Positions 1-7,399 of a stretch of DNA of 64,000 nt are shown in pieces (the stretch's first letter is position 1; each line of letters starts with the position of its first letter). Made by a program: the position numbers and the translations under genes. The notes under the pieces are model-generated. The model saw nothing but the letters and a program-made list of their open reading frames with translations. It had not been told where the DNA came from and made no database searches. Origin of the DNA: GCA-003244245 sp963823755 (GTDB lineage Bacteria > Actinomycetota > Actinomycetes > Mycobacteriales > Pseudonocardiaceae); assembly GCA_963823755.1 (NCBI GenBank), contig CAWGMP010000016.1, positions 1 through 64,000 of the forward strand, written 5' to 3'.

Positions 1-780
1 GGTCCTGCGCGCGGTCGTGGCGGCACTCGTGGGCACCGCCGCGACGGTGTCGGTCGACAGCCGTGTCGGTTTGCCGTGGTGCACGGTGTAGAACACCGGC
101 CGTCTCGCCGGCAGCGTGGCCGTGTTCGGGTGGAACTCGGCGAGGTAGACGTGGAGGTGCTCGATCGTCTTGCCGGTCAGTGGGACGACGCGGGTCTTGT
201 CGCCTTTGCCGGTGAGCCTGATATGCCCGGGTGGGTCCAGGCAGAGGTCCTGCAGCGTCAGGCTGGTGATCTCGCCGACGCGGGCGGCGGTGTCGTAGAG
301 CAGGATCAGCAGCATCCGGTTCCTGCGCGATTTCGCGGTGCGGCCGGTGAAGGCGGCGAGCACTGCTCGTGTCTCGGGTTCGGTGAGGTACTCGATCGGC
401 TTTCTCGCGCTGGCTGGGGCTCGTAGGGCCTTGGCTGCCTGGCTGAGCGCGACGAGGGTGATGTCTTCGCCGGAGCAGTACGTCAGGAACGCTTTGACGG
501 TGCTCAGCCGCAGCGCGATGGTCCTGGTCGCGTAGTGCCGCTGGTCGCTCATCCAGGCCAGCCAGCCTTTCAGGTGGTCCCGGTCGAAGTGGTCGAAGGT
601 CACGTGGGCGCGTTCGATGTGCTGGTGATCGGCCAGGTAGTCGAGGAAGCATTCCAGGCTGATCCGGTAGGCCTCGATCGTTTTCGGTGAGCGTCGGGCC
701 ACCGTGGGCAGGTATGCGTGCAGGTAGTCCCTGGCGAAGGTGGAGAAGTCCGGGGCGCCGGTTTTCGGGTCGCGTTTCAT
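1..780 (-). CDS. Tyrosine recombinase, third gene of a RIT trio (cut by window edge)
   Basis: The frame is open from an ATG at 780 to the first base of the window, so about 260 N-terminal residues are present and the C-terminus with the catalytic Tyr is outside. Residues 1-100 look like the SAM-like core-binding domain of phage-type integrases. The catalytic domain starts near 'RKPIEYLTEPETRAVL', and 'YDTAARVGEI' supplies the first catalytic Arg. The start overlaps the stop of the upstream recombinase in an ATGA, as expected for translationally coupled RIT genes. The last codons before the edge match family expectation less well, so decay or a frameshift there is possible. Recombinase identity is clear; the RIT role rests on the gene trio. 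Confidence 0.8.
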   Translation of the reverse strand, partial: MKRDPKTGAPDFSTFARDYLHAYLPTVARRSPKTIEAYRISLECFLDYLADHQHIERAHVTFDHFDRDHLKGWLAWMSDQRHYATRTIALRLSTVKAFLTYCSGEDITLVALSQAAKALRAPASARKPIEYLTEPETRAVLAAFTGRTAKSRRNRMLLILLYDTAARVGEITSLTLQDLCLDPPGHIRLTGKGDKTRVVPLTGKTIEHLHVYLAEFHPNTATLPARRPVFYTVHHGKPTRLSTDTVAAVPTSAATTARRT

Positions 781-1734
781 TCGAACCCGACCTCCGGCAG
801 CAGCGACTGGCTCTGGGCCGTGATGTGGGCGTAGGCGTGCATGAAGTCCGGCGAGGTATGGATGTAGTAGTAGCTCGACTCGATGCTCGCGTGCCCCATG
901 TACCGCGCCAGGTAGGGCAGCATCGCGGTGACATCCTTGCCCTGTCTCATCCATCGTTCGACGTTGGCGTAGGCGAAGTGGTGCCGGAAGTCGTACGGGC
1001 GTGGCTGCTGGCCGCCTGCGGGCTGCGGGAGACCGGCCTGGTCCCAGATACGGTGGAAGATCTTCCCGACGGTCGCGGCGGTGACCTGGTTGCCGGTCGC
1101 GGAGACGAAGAATGTGCGCCGCGATGGGCCCAACCGCGTGGCCGATACCCGGTCGCAGTCGGCCAGGACCTCGGTGACGTCGCCGGTCAGCGGCAGCCGG
1201 CGACTGCGGTTGCCCTTGGAGGACACGATGTCGAGGTTGCGGTCACGTAGGTGTACGTGCTCGGGTCGCAGCAGGCGGGTTTCCCCGGTTCGCAGCCCGC
1301 AGGAGTGCATCAGCGTGAAGAACGCGACCGCCTGCCACCGCCACGGGGAGTGCGCGTTCAGTGTTGCCGCGGCAGCGAAGAACGCCTCGATCTCCTGGCT
1401 GCTCAGCAGGTAGGGGTGGGCGGGGACGACCTGGGCCTTCCACCGGTCCGACAGAACGTAGGCGTCACGGTACCCATGGACCTGCAGCCACCGGCCCACG
1501 TCGCGGATGTAGGACATCCACGACCGGTACCGGCCCGATCGGGCCAGCTGCTCGGTGACCCATCCTTCGACCGTGTCCCGGTCGAAGGCGGCCCGGTCGT
1601 GTGCGGTGCAGTAGGCGTCGAACCTTTTCAGATACCAGATCCGGGAGCTGGCCGTAGAAGCCCATCTTCTCCTTGAACGCGAGGTAGGCGTCCAGTTCCG
1701 GCGCGAACGCACTGGTGAAGCCGTGGGCGTTCAT
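777..1734 (-). pseudogene. Tyrosine recombinase, second gene of the RIT trio, frameshifted
   Basis: The natural start appears to be the ATG at 1734 ('MNAHGFTSAFAPELDAYLAF'), which overlaps the expected stop of the first recombinase. That frame is lost near 1648-1653, and the rest ('SRIWYLKRFDAYCTAHD...') continues in another frame to the stop at 777. Removing one base of the GGCC there restores a continuous protein of roughly 318 residues. The catalytic domain is complete: 'SCGLRTGETRLL' (Arg), 'RPYDFRHHFAYANV' (Arg box), 'MGHASIESSYYYIH' (His and nucleophilic Tyr). This is either a recently broken gene or a base-calling error. Confidence 0.75.
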
Positions 1735-2937
1735 GACCGCACGTCCTCTGGTACGTCCAGCACGCATTCGAGCAGGCGGTCCCGGTCGGCGCTCATAGTA
1801 CAGGTTGGTCGATTCCGGGCTCGCGTGGCCCAGCACGGCCGAGATCGTCGCCAACGGGACCGCCGCGCGCAGCAGCCGCGACGCGGCGTTATGGCGCAGG
1901 AGGCGACTGCCGCCCTTCACGTCGCTGAGGCCGGCCTTGCCGAACACGTCCGCGATCACCCGGTAGATCGAGGCGTGGTCGGCCAACCGCGCGTGTGGGG
2001 CCACCGAGCGCAGGAACACGTGATCGTCGTCCGAGCCAGGCCGTTGATCGAGGACGTAGTCGGCGAGCCTGCCTACCAGCAGATCGGTCAGCGGCACGGT
2101 CAGCGGGTTGTTCGTCTTCTGCTGCACGATCTCGGCGGTCTGCGCGCGCCAGTCGATGTCGGCCAGCCGCAGGCTGACGATGTCGCACGCTCGTAGGCCC
2201 GTCGTCAGTGCCAGCAAGGTGATCGCCGCATCCCGCGCGCTGACTGTCCCCGACGCGCATGCTTGCACGACAAGACGTTCATCGTCGTCGCAAAGAACCG
2301 GCAGGATCGCGTGGAAACGCTTGGCACCGGCCAGCCCGGCCGCGTCGACCAGATCGATGCGGCCGGTGAACTTCAAGAACGGGCGGAAGTTCGACACCAC
2401 CCAGAACAAGGAGGACGTCGCCCACCTGCCGGACAGTGATTCGAGAAACGCCAACACGCTTGCCCCGTCGGCGTCATCAAGACATCGGATCTCGCGCGAT
2501 TCCAGGAACACCAGGTAGCCGCGGGATACCCGACCATAGGCGTCACGGGTGGCCGGCGCCAGACCACGATCATCCATGTCGGCCTCCCACGCCGCAGCCA
2601 GCGCGGTGAACTCACTCGAGTCCGGACGCGCGCCACCACCCCCGCGTTTGCGGCACGAGAGATCCACCCGGCCGGTACTCACGTAAGAGTCGAACACGCT
2701 GACCAGCCGGCCGTAGTCGAACCTGCGCTGCGCACTGAATCGGCCAGTTCGCGGGCTGACCGTCATCGACGCGAACGCCACGCCGAGTGAGGGCGTGTAG
2801 GTGCCGCCGCGTTCCTCGACGAAACGCGTCAGAGCTTTGATCGTCTTCTCGTACTGGCCGATCGTCGACTCCATGTAGCCAGCCGCACGCAGCTCCTCGA
2901 CAACAACCGACCCGATCCCTGTGACCGTCATATCCAT
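1731..2937 (-). CDS. Tyrosine recombinase, first gene of the RIT trio
   Basis: The start is the ATG at 2937 ('MDMTVTGIGSVVVEELRAAG'), 10 bases after GGAGAGGAG. An N-terminal core-binding domain is followed by a catalytic domain with 'TTGLRACDIVSL' (Arg) and 'LGHASPESTNLYY' (His, Tyr). The expected HxxR box reads 'SRLLRHNAAS', so the catalytic His appears to be Arg. Just after the Tyr, near 1795, the frame as read runs on into the next gene to 1465. With one base removed the tail becomes 'MSADRDRLLECVLDVPEDV' and stops at 1731 in an ATGA overlap, the usual RIT arrangement. Activity is therefore doubtful, family is not. Confidence 0.78.
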
Positions 2938-2999
2938 GGCCGTCTCCTCTCCACAGGACGTAGGGACACAGCAGACGGTAGCCACGAACCAGCGGATCA

Positions 3000-3080
3000 T
3001 TAAGCCGAGGAACCAGTCAGACAACCCCACCAACACAGGCCACGCCACGATTCCTCGGCTTAACGCAAGACTCGGCATAA
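3000..3080. repeat. Probable RIT end: inverted half-sites
   Basis: A 13-base arm (TTAAGCCGAGGAA, 3000-3012) faces its perfect inverse at 3051-3063, and a further related half-site in inverse orientation (CTCGGCATAA, 3071-3080) ends exactly where IS3 sequence begins. The half-site, spacer, inverse half-site layout matches the longer terminal repeats of the two small elements at 3273-4247 and 4708-5364. I infer that this is the recombination end of the trio element. Confidence 0.55.
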
Positions 3081-3266
3081 TCGGAATGATGAACGAGCTT
3101 GCATTCGGTGTCTTTTTCCCGGTAGTCTCTCCCGTGAAGCCCCCTCTCGATCGTGTCCAGGACGAGACCGGTCTCCTTGGACATGCTCGTTTTCCAGCCG
3201 ACGATTCTCCGGGAGAACACATCGATGGCGAACGCGGTGTACACCGTGCCAGCCCACGTCGACACG
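3081..3266 (-). pseudogene. IS3-family transposase orfB, central part
   Basis: Continues the DDE core: 'VSTWAGTVYTAFAIDVFSRR', 'IVGWKTSMSKETGLVLDTIE' and 'LVHHSD' with the second catalytic Asp. It then breaks at 3081 into the RIT end. The C-terminal third with the catalytic Glu is absent, so this transposase is dead. Confidence 0.85.
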
Positions 3267-3272
3267 TACGTG

Positions 3273-3292
3273 TTATGTGCAGCTGCACATAA
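3273..3292. repeat. 20-base perfect palindrome at left end of element A
   Basis: TTATGTGCAGCTGCACATAA is self-complementary over its full length. It consists of two head-to-head copies of the half-site that also bounds this element's inverted repeats. It abuts the 6-base target repeat directly. Confidence 0.85.
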
Positions 3293-3313
3293 CGTTCATT
3301 AGGCTCAGTTCGC

Positions 3314-3405
3314 GGTTATGTGCAGTCCGGCGGCGTGAGCGTGTGCGCTGGCCTGGGCTGGCTGGGGTTTCCGGTTGACTGTCGGTCGCCGTAACTGCAC
3401 ATAAT
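3314..3405. repeat. Left inverted repeat of element A
   Basis: Pairs with 4140-4232 in inverse orientation with scattered mismatches. Shared blocks include the inner 'GGGGTTTCCGGT' and the outer 'GGTTATGTGCAG'. Both borders carry the TTATGTGCAG half-site, facing each other. Confidence 0.8.
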
Positions 3406-3452
3406 CGCGACGCTTTTGGTGTCCGATCGGGTCGGAAGACAAGGAGCCGCTG

Positions 3453-3764
3453 ATGACATCACGTGAGCGAGTGACGCTGGAGGGAGCGCTCGCAGCCGTC
3501 GATGAGCATCTGCACCGCACCCGCAGCCTGTGTCCGAGGACACGGCGCAACTACGCCCGGTTCGTTCGGACGTTTCCGCAGGCGGGTACGGATCTGGCTG
3601 TCATCGCCGTGTGGCCCCGACATTCCAGCCCGACCGTCACGCACCGTACCTCAAAGACGACCTCACCACCACAAAGCAGTACGACAGCGACTGGCCGATC
3701 CCAGCCCCACACTGACACGATTCCACCCCGACGACCGACTCCTCACCTTCCTGCAAGACCTTTG
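3453..3764 (+). pseudogene. Gutted tyrosine-recombinase gene, copy 1
   Basis: Starts 'MTSRERVTLEGALAAVDEHL', like the N-terminal core-binding domain of tyrosine recombinases, then jumps to 'DLAVIAVWPRHSSPTVTH', which matches the C-terminal His-to-Tyr region. The catalytic core between is missing. The frame also breaks after 'PTVTH', losing the expected Tyr segment. It is a diverged tandem copy of the gene at 3827. Confidence 0.65.
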
Positions 3765-3826
3765 ATTATGTGCAGCTACCGCGATGCTTCTGGTGTCCGA
3801 TCGGTTCGGAAGCCAAGGAGCAGCTG

Positions 3827-4141
3827 ATGACATCCCGTGAGCGAGTGACGCTGGAGGAAGTGCTCGCAGCCGTCGATGAGCATCTGCGCCGCACCCGTGG
3901 CGTGCGTCCGGGGACTCGGCGTAACTACGCCGGGTTCGCTCAGGCGTTTCCGCAGGCGGGTACGGATCTGGCTGTCATTGCCTTGTGGCCCCGACATTCC
4001 AGCCCGGCCGTCACCCACCAGTACCTCGAAGCCGACCTCGCCGCCACAGAAGCAGTACTACAGCTGCTGGCCGACCCCAGCCCCACACCGACACGATTCC
4101 ACCCCGGCGACCGACTCCTCGCCTTCCTGCAAGACCTCTGA
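3827..4141 (+). CDS. Internally deleted tyrosine recombinase (104 aa), copy 2
   Basis: An intact small frame with a good ribosome site (AAGGAGCAGCTG). Residues 1-40 match a recombinase core-binding domain ('VTLEEVLAAVDEHLRRTRGV'). Residues 45-104 match the C-terminal end of such enzymes, including 'THQYLEADLA' with the nucleophilic Tyr context and the usual ending 'GDRLLAFLQDL'. The catalytic Arg, Lys and HxxR segments are gone, so it cannot be a recombinase by itself. It could be a fossil, or a product that still binds DNA or a partner. Because the frame survives while copy 1 does not, I list it as a gene with modest confidence. Confidence 0.5.
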   Translation: MTSRERVTLEEVLAAVDEHLRRTRGVRPGTRRNYAGFAQAFPQAGTDLAVIALWPRHSSPAVTHQYLEADLAATEAVLQLLADPSPTPTRFHPGDRLLAFLQDL

Positions 4142-4232
4142 TTATGCGCAGCTACGGCGACCGCCAGCCCACCGGAAACCCCAGCCAGCGCTGGCCAGCG
4201 CCCACGCTCACGCCCCCGAACTGCACATAACC
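4140..4232. repeat. Right inverted repeat of element A
   Basis: Inverse partner of 3314-3405. Its inner border half-site reads TTATGCGCAG, one base different from the other borders. Confidence 0.8.
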
Positions 4233-4253
4233 ACGAGCTGAGCATAATACGTG

Positions 4254-4700
4254 AAATCAGCTACCCACAACCGATTCGGCGCGCCCGCGGTGAACTGGCG
4301 TTTCACCAGGTCCGGAGCACGAGCACCGTCCGGGTCGGACACGGTCGTGCGGACCTTCTTCCCCCGCACCGCGCCGATCAGGCCCAACGCCCGCATCAAC
4401 CGTTCCACCCGACACCGACCCACCACGATCCCCTCCCGATTCAACGCCCACCACACCTTCTCCGCCCCATACACCGAATAGTTCTCCTCATACACCCGAA
4501 CAATGTCTTTCTTGAGTTGCTCATCACGCACCGCACGCGCCGACGGCAGCCGAGCGATAGCGGCGTAATACGCGGACGGAGCGATCTGCACACCAACATC
4601 AGTCAACACGGCACAGATCGGCTCGACTCCGAACCGTTTCTTATTCTCTGTGATGAACGCTACGAGCGTGGCAGTCGAGGGTCGAGCTCCCCTCGCGAAG
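4254..4700 (-). pseudogene. IS3-family transposase orfB, N-terminal part
   Basis: Encodes 'RFGVEPICAVLTDVGVQIAP', the HTH_21-type segment ('YSVYGAEKVWWALNREG') and the start of the DDE integrase core ending at 'LWVADFTY', which carries the first catalytic Asp. Sequence then runs into the inserted element. The rest of the core continues at 3266 after a 6-base repeat. Confidence 0.85.
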
Positions 4701-4734
4701 AAAGTCGTTATGCGGAATTCCGCATAACGACTTT
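4701..4734. repeat. 34-base perfect palindrome at left junction of element B
   Basis: The target repeat AAAGTCG, the inner palindrome TTATGCGGAATTCCGCATAA and then CGACTTT together form one uninterrupted 34-base palindrome. The inner 20 bases parallel the palindrome of element A. The outer arms mean the element carries an inverted copy of its own target repeat. Confidence 0.85.
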
Positions 4735-4748
4735 TATGCCGACTCGGC

Positions 4749-4830
4749 GATTATGCCGACAACCCGTCGTGCTGGTGGGCGTCGCGGCTGGTCAGGTCGG
4801 GTGGCAGTCGGTGAGACGGTCGGCATAATC
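4749..4830. repeat. Left inverted repeat of element B
   Basis: 82 bases, inverse of 5269-5350 with only a few mismatches. Begins GATTATGCCGACAACCCG and ends GGTCGGCATAATC. Confidence 0.85.
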
Positions 4831-4839
4831 ACAGGGCTT

Positions 4840-5200
4840 GGAGGAAGGCGAGGAGGTCGCCGGATGGCCGGTAGCGGCCCCCGAGGAGTCCGCGGTCGTG
4901 CTGACGCGGTGCGGGCTAGAGCGCGTTTCGATCACACCCAGCTGACGCAGAAAGGCCAGCAGCGGGTCCAGCGAGCGCGGCGTACGAAGGTTCGCCCTGC
5001 CCTGCGCCCAGCGGCGGAAAACTCCTCGGTGCTCACCGCGACCAGCTCACCAGTGGAGATGACCTCCCGCTCACGCCAGCGGCTCAGATCCGCCAGCAAC
5101 TGCAGGTGCTTGTGGGCCGCCGAGGCCGAGTAACCAAGCTTGAACAGAGAGCGAGGAACACCTGGCCCGTGCTCGGCCAGCGACCCGCTCGGGCTGCTGG
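4840..5200 (-). pseudogene. Tyrosine-recombinase N-terminal remnant in element B
   Basis: Two minus-strand frames join into the typical N-terminal domain of this recombinase class: 'FKLGYSASAAHKHLQLLADL', 'SRWREREVISTGELVAV', and, after a frameshift, 'RSLDPLLAFLRQLGV'. No catalytic residues remain. It comes from a different recombinase type than the fragments in element A. Confidence 0.6.
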
Positions 5201-5268
5201 TTCGTCGCGTCGACGTGTCTGGTCTCTTCTCCCAGATCGGGAGTAAGGATCATCGACCACAACGCCGC

Positions 5269-5350
5269 GATTATGCCGACCGTCTCACCGACTAACACCC
5301 GACCTGACCAGCCGCAACGCCCACCAGCACGACGGGTTGTCGGCATAATC
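5269..5350. repeat. Right inverted repeat of element B
   Basis: Inverse partner of 4749-4830, of identical length, bounded by the same half-sites. Confidence 0.85.
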
Positions 5351-5370
5351 GCCAGATCGGCATAAAAGTC

Positions 5371-5648
5371 GCCGCTGCCTTCAGAATCTCATTCGCCCGC
5401 CGCAACTCACGATTCTCCCGCCGCAACTCACGCAACGCCTCGACATCACCAGACGTCGTCCCCGCCCGGTGACCAGCATCGACCTCGGCCTGACGAACCC
5501 ACCGGCGTAACGACTCAGCCGACACGCCGACCTTCTGCGCGATCGACACGATCGCCTCCCACTGCGAGCCATAATCCGACTGGGTTTCCCACACCAGCGC
5601 CACCGCACGCTCACGCACCTCACGAGGGTGCCTCGAAGATCGGGCCAT
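5371..5648 (-). pseudogene. IS3-family transposase orfA (helix-turn-helix), interrupted
   Basis: The start is 'MARSSRHPREVRERAVALV' at 5648, preceded by GGAGGA. A helix-turn-helix ('IAQKVGVSAESLRRWVRQAE') is followed by the leucine-zipper-like 'ELRRENRELRRANEILKAA'. This is the standard IS3 orfA layout that supplies DNA binding and multimerisation. The frame is interrupted right after 'EILKAAAT' by the 657-base insertion, and the natural continuation ('FFARGARPSTATL') resumes at 4700. Confidence 0.85.
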
Positions 5649-5903
5649 CTCTCCATCCTCCACTTAGGACAGAGCCTCCATCAGACCCGGGGTGGTTCAG
5701 TGGTCCGACGAGGGGGTGAGGCATGTGCCCTAGCGGAGCGGTAGTGCCTCACCGCCTGCCTCAGGTCGGATCGATGGGGAACCCGCCCTTGTTTCCGGGC
5801 GTCGAGCGCGATGGTGAGGTCGGCGGCCAGGTTGACGCGTCGAGCTGCCTTAGCCTTGATCACCCCGACCGACGACCGAAGGTTCGTCTACTATGGACTG
5901 AGC

Positions 5904-5923
5904 GGGCATGAGATTGGGCATGA
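5904..5923. repeat. Paired GGGCATG repeat, copy 1
   Basis: Two GGGCATGA-type heptamers 12 bases apart, almost the same as the pair at 8473-8492 beside the broken integrase. Such paired repeats next to a tRNA-end fragment are plausible integrase arm sites. That role is inference. Confidence 0.4.
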
Positions 5924-6027
5924 ACTGGAGTCCAACAGGGCGTCTCATGCCCATGAGTGAACACTCGTAGTCGACGTTTGCACAGGTAGTCGCCTCGTGC
6001 GGGCTGCTATGACGTCTGTGAATCCGT

Positions 6028-6066
6028 CGGCTGAGGCCTTCCAAGTTCGAATCCTTGACACGCCAT
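6028..6066 (+). other. Possible tRNA 3'-end remnant (attachment-site scar)
   Basis: 'TCCAAGTTCGAATCCTTG' followed by CACGCCA resembles a T-arm plus acceptor 3' strand, but the T-stem has a C/T mismatch and no 5' half is present. It may mark an old tRNA-targeted insertion. The rest of 5700-6295 shows no gene I can support. Confidence 0.35.
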
Positions 6067-6295
6067 GCGTTAGACACGCCCCTGACCTGGGATGACCGTC
6101 GGGGCCGTCGTCGAGGAGCGGCGATCGGTGTCCCCGTGGGCCCCGGCGTACTCCGTTGGTCACCGTTGCATTTGGCACGGATTCGGCAGGGCCGGTGGCT
6201 GGTGGGCTCGACCTGCTCCACTCCCGTTCCCTCACACCCGGCCGTGGTAGATGCATAGGTGCATGTACGGCAAGATGCTTCTCAGGGAGGTGGCA

Positions 6296-7399
6296 TTACC
6301 CCGGACACGTTGTAGGCGGGGATGTGGTCGGCAACGTCTTTTTGCCGCTCCTGTCCACGCCGTCATGCTGTGCGCGCAGGCTGAGCAAAGTCTTCTTTTC
6401 AGCAGAATAGCTGCCGGCGGGGAGACAACACAGGTGGCCCAACGCCGCATCTATCAGGTCAACCCGCATCTTATGACTCATGTCCCCGCCCGTGCCCGCC
6501 ACTGTTGGGGCCGTTGCCTCCCAATAGAACGCCAGGAACTCGCGCTCATGCATAAACTTGGGACCGAGGCCGGGGACTTTGGCTTTAAATTGCCGGACGT
6601 GTTTTATTTCATGGCCTACTTGCAAAACTTTGCGCGAAAAGTGAGCTTCTGTAGTGTTGTTAACGAAATCATCACCCACCTTCAGGTAAGGCTTCGGGTC
6701 CGAGGCTGGCGGATCCCAGCTTGTAGTCAGACCCGGATCTCCCGCAACATACTCTACCTTATTCACATTGCTCTTGTCGGCCGAATAGTATTTGTCAAGA
6801 ATTTTCTGGACCGTGTTCTTAGCTCGCTCCTGAATTGGAATAGTGGCATCCTGGGCATAATCAACGATAGCCTGAGCATCCTTATCCAGTGATGACTTCT
6901 TCTTGTCGCGCTGCACCACAAAGACGCCAATTGGTACTCTCTGCACGGCCAGTGAAGATTCCGAGACGTGCACCATTTGCACGGACGATTCTTTATCTTC
7001 GTCTCGCCCCTGGCCTTGCGCCATTACGTCTGACACTGCCTGCCGGGCTTGCTCGTCCAGCTCCGGTTGCGCACCCTCCTTGAACTCTGCTTCCGCCTGA
7101 CGGTCAGCATGGCGCTGGACAGGTACTAGAGTGGATGAACTGGATACCGGGGAGATAGCTGTTGCTTCGCGCTGAAAGAATTGTTGGACGGCTCGGTTGC
7201 CGTAGGCCTGCTGCATCTGCTGCATCAATGCTGCACGCAACGGCCTATTTCCCCTATACGGACTGGTGTTCGTCAGTAGGGACGTGGGACGCGAACGGGT
7301 AATCTCGGGCACTAACGCGTTTTCCAGCTCTACGGTAGGCTGCCCTGTTCGCTGCGCTCTTTTGTGTTCCTCGTGCGTATTCCTCTGGGATTTTGCCAT
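6296..7399 (-). CDS. DUF4157-like putative zinc-metallopeptidase protein, A+T-richer than its surroundings
   Basis: 367 residues from the ATG at 7399, preceded by GGGGA. A flexible polar N-terminus contains 'MQQMQQAYGNRAVQQFFQR'. This is the 'GNRAVQ..QR' signature seen in many DUF4157-type proteins, some of them linked to contractile injection systems. The C-terminal half has 'VGHEIKHVRQF' (HExxH, about residues 263-267), a plausible zinc site, and ends in a Ser/Thr/Pro-rich tail. There is no signal peptide or membrane segment. Codon use is visibly more A/T-rich than the neighbours, suggesting recent acquisition from a different lineage. No sheath, tube or baseplate genes lie nearby. Substrate unknown. 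Confidence 0.6.
   Translation of the reverse strand: MAKSQRNTHEEHKRAQRTGQPTVELENALVPEITRSRPTSLLTNTSPYRGNRPLRAALMQQMQQAYGNRAVQQFFQREATAISPVSSSSTLVPVQRHADRQAEAEFKEGAQPELDEQARQAVSDVMAQGQGRDEDKESSVQMVHVSESSLAVQRVPIGVFVVQRDKKKSSLDKDAQAIVDYAQDATIPIQERAKNTVQKILDKYYSADKSNVNKVEYVAGDPGLTTSWDPPASDPKPYLKVGDDFVNNTTEAHFSRKVLQVGHEIKHVRQFKAKVPGLGPKFMHEREFLAFYWEATAPTVAGTGGDMSHKMRVDLIDAALGHLCCLPAGSYSAEKKTLLSLRAQHDGVDRSGKKTLPTTSPPTTCPG

Larger units (their letters stand above)
3273..4247. mobile_element. Small RIT-like non-autonomous element A
   Basis: A 975-base insertion in IS3 orfB, flanked by a 6-base direct repeat TACGTG (3267-3272 and 4248-4253). It opens with a 20-base perfect palindrome, then has about 92-base terminal inverted repeats (3314-3405 and 4140-4232). 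Each repeat is bounded by TTATGTGCAG/CTGCACATAA-type half-sites. The interior is two tandem copies of a gutted tyrosine-recombinase gene. It has no gene for an active recombinase, so mobility would have to come from elsewhere, plausibly a related RIT element. The insertion is certain; the RIT relationship is inferred from matching end design. Confidence 0.75.
4708..5364. mobile_element. Small RIT-like non-autonomous element B
   Basis: A 657-base insertion at the orfA/orfB junction of the IS3 element, flanked by direct repeats AAAGTCG (4701-4707 and 5365-5371). It has perfectly matched-length 82-base inverted repeats (4749-4830 and 5269-5350), each bounded by facing TTATGCCGAC half-sites. A palindrome sits at its left end. 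The interior holds a broken tyrosine-recombinase N-terminus on the minus strand. The design is the same as element A, but the sequence differs. Confidence 0.75.
3081..5699 (-). mobile_element. IS3-family element, truncated and interrupted twice
   Basis: On the minus strand the element begins at a TGAACCACCCCGGGT end (5699), then carries orfA and orfB of an IS3/IS911-like element. Reading order is orfA (5648-5371), an insertion (5364-4708), orfB part 1 (4700-4254), a second insertion (4247-3273), and orfB part 2 (3266-3081), where it is cut off by the RIT end. Joining across the insertions restores continuous transposase sequence, which is strong evidence for the insertion points. The third catalytic acidic residue and the other IS end are missing. 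Confidence 0.85.

Noticed and set aside
5681..5863. Minus-strand frame of 60 codons with 'NLAADLTIALDARKQGRVPH'
   Set aside because: Gene-like codons, but its last residues run through the IS3 end and there is no family match. Possibly a truncated neighbour of the insertion; not enough to annotate.
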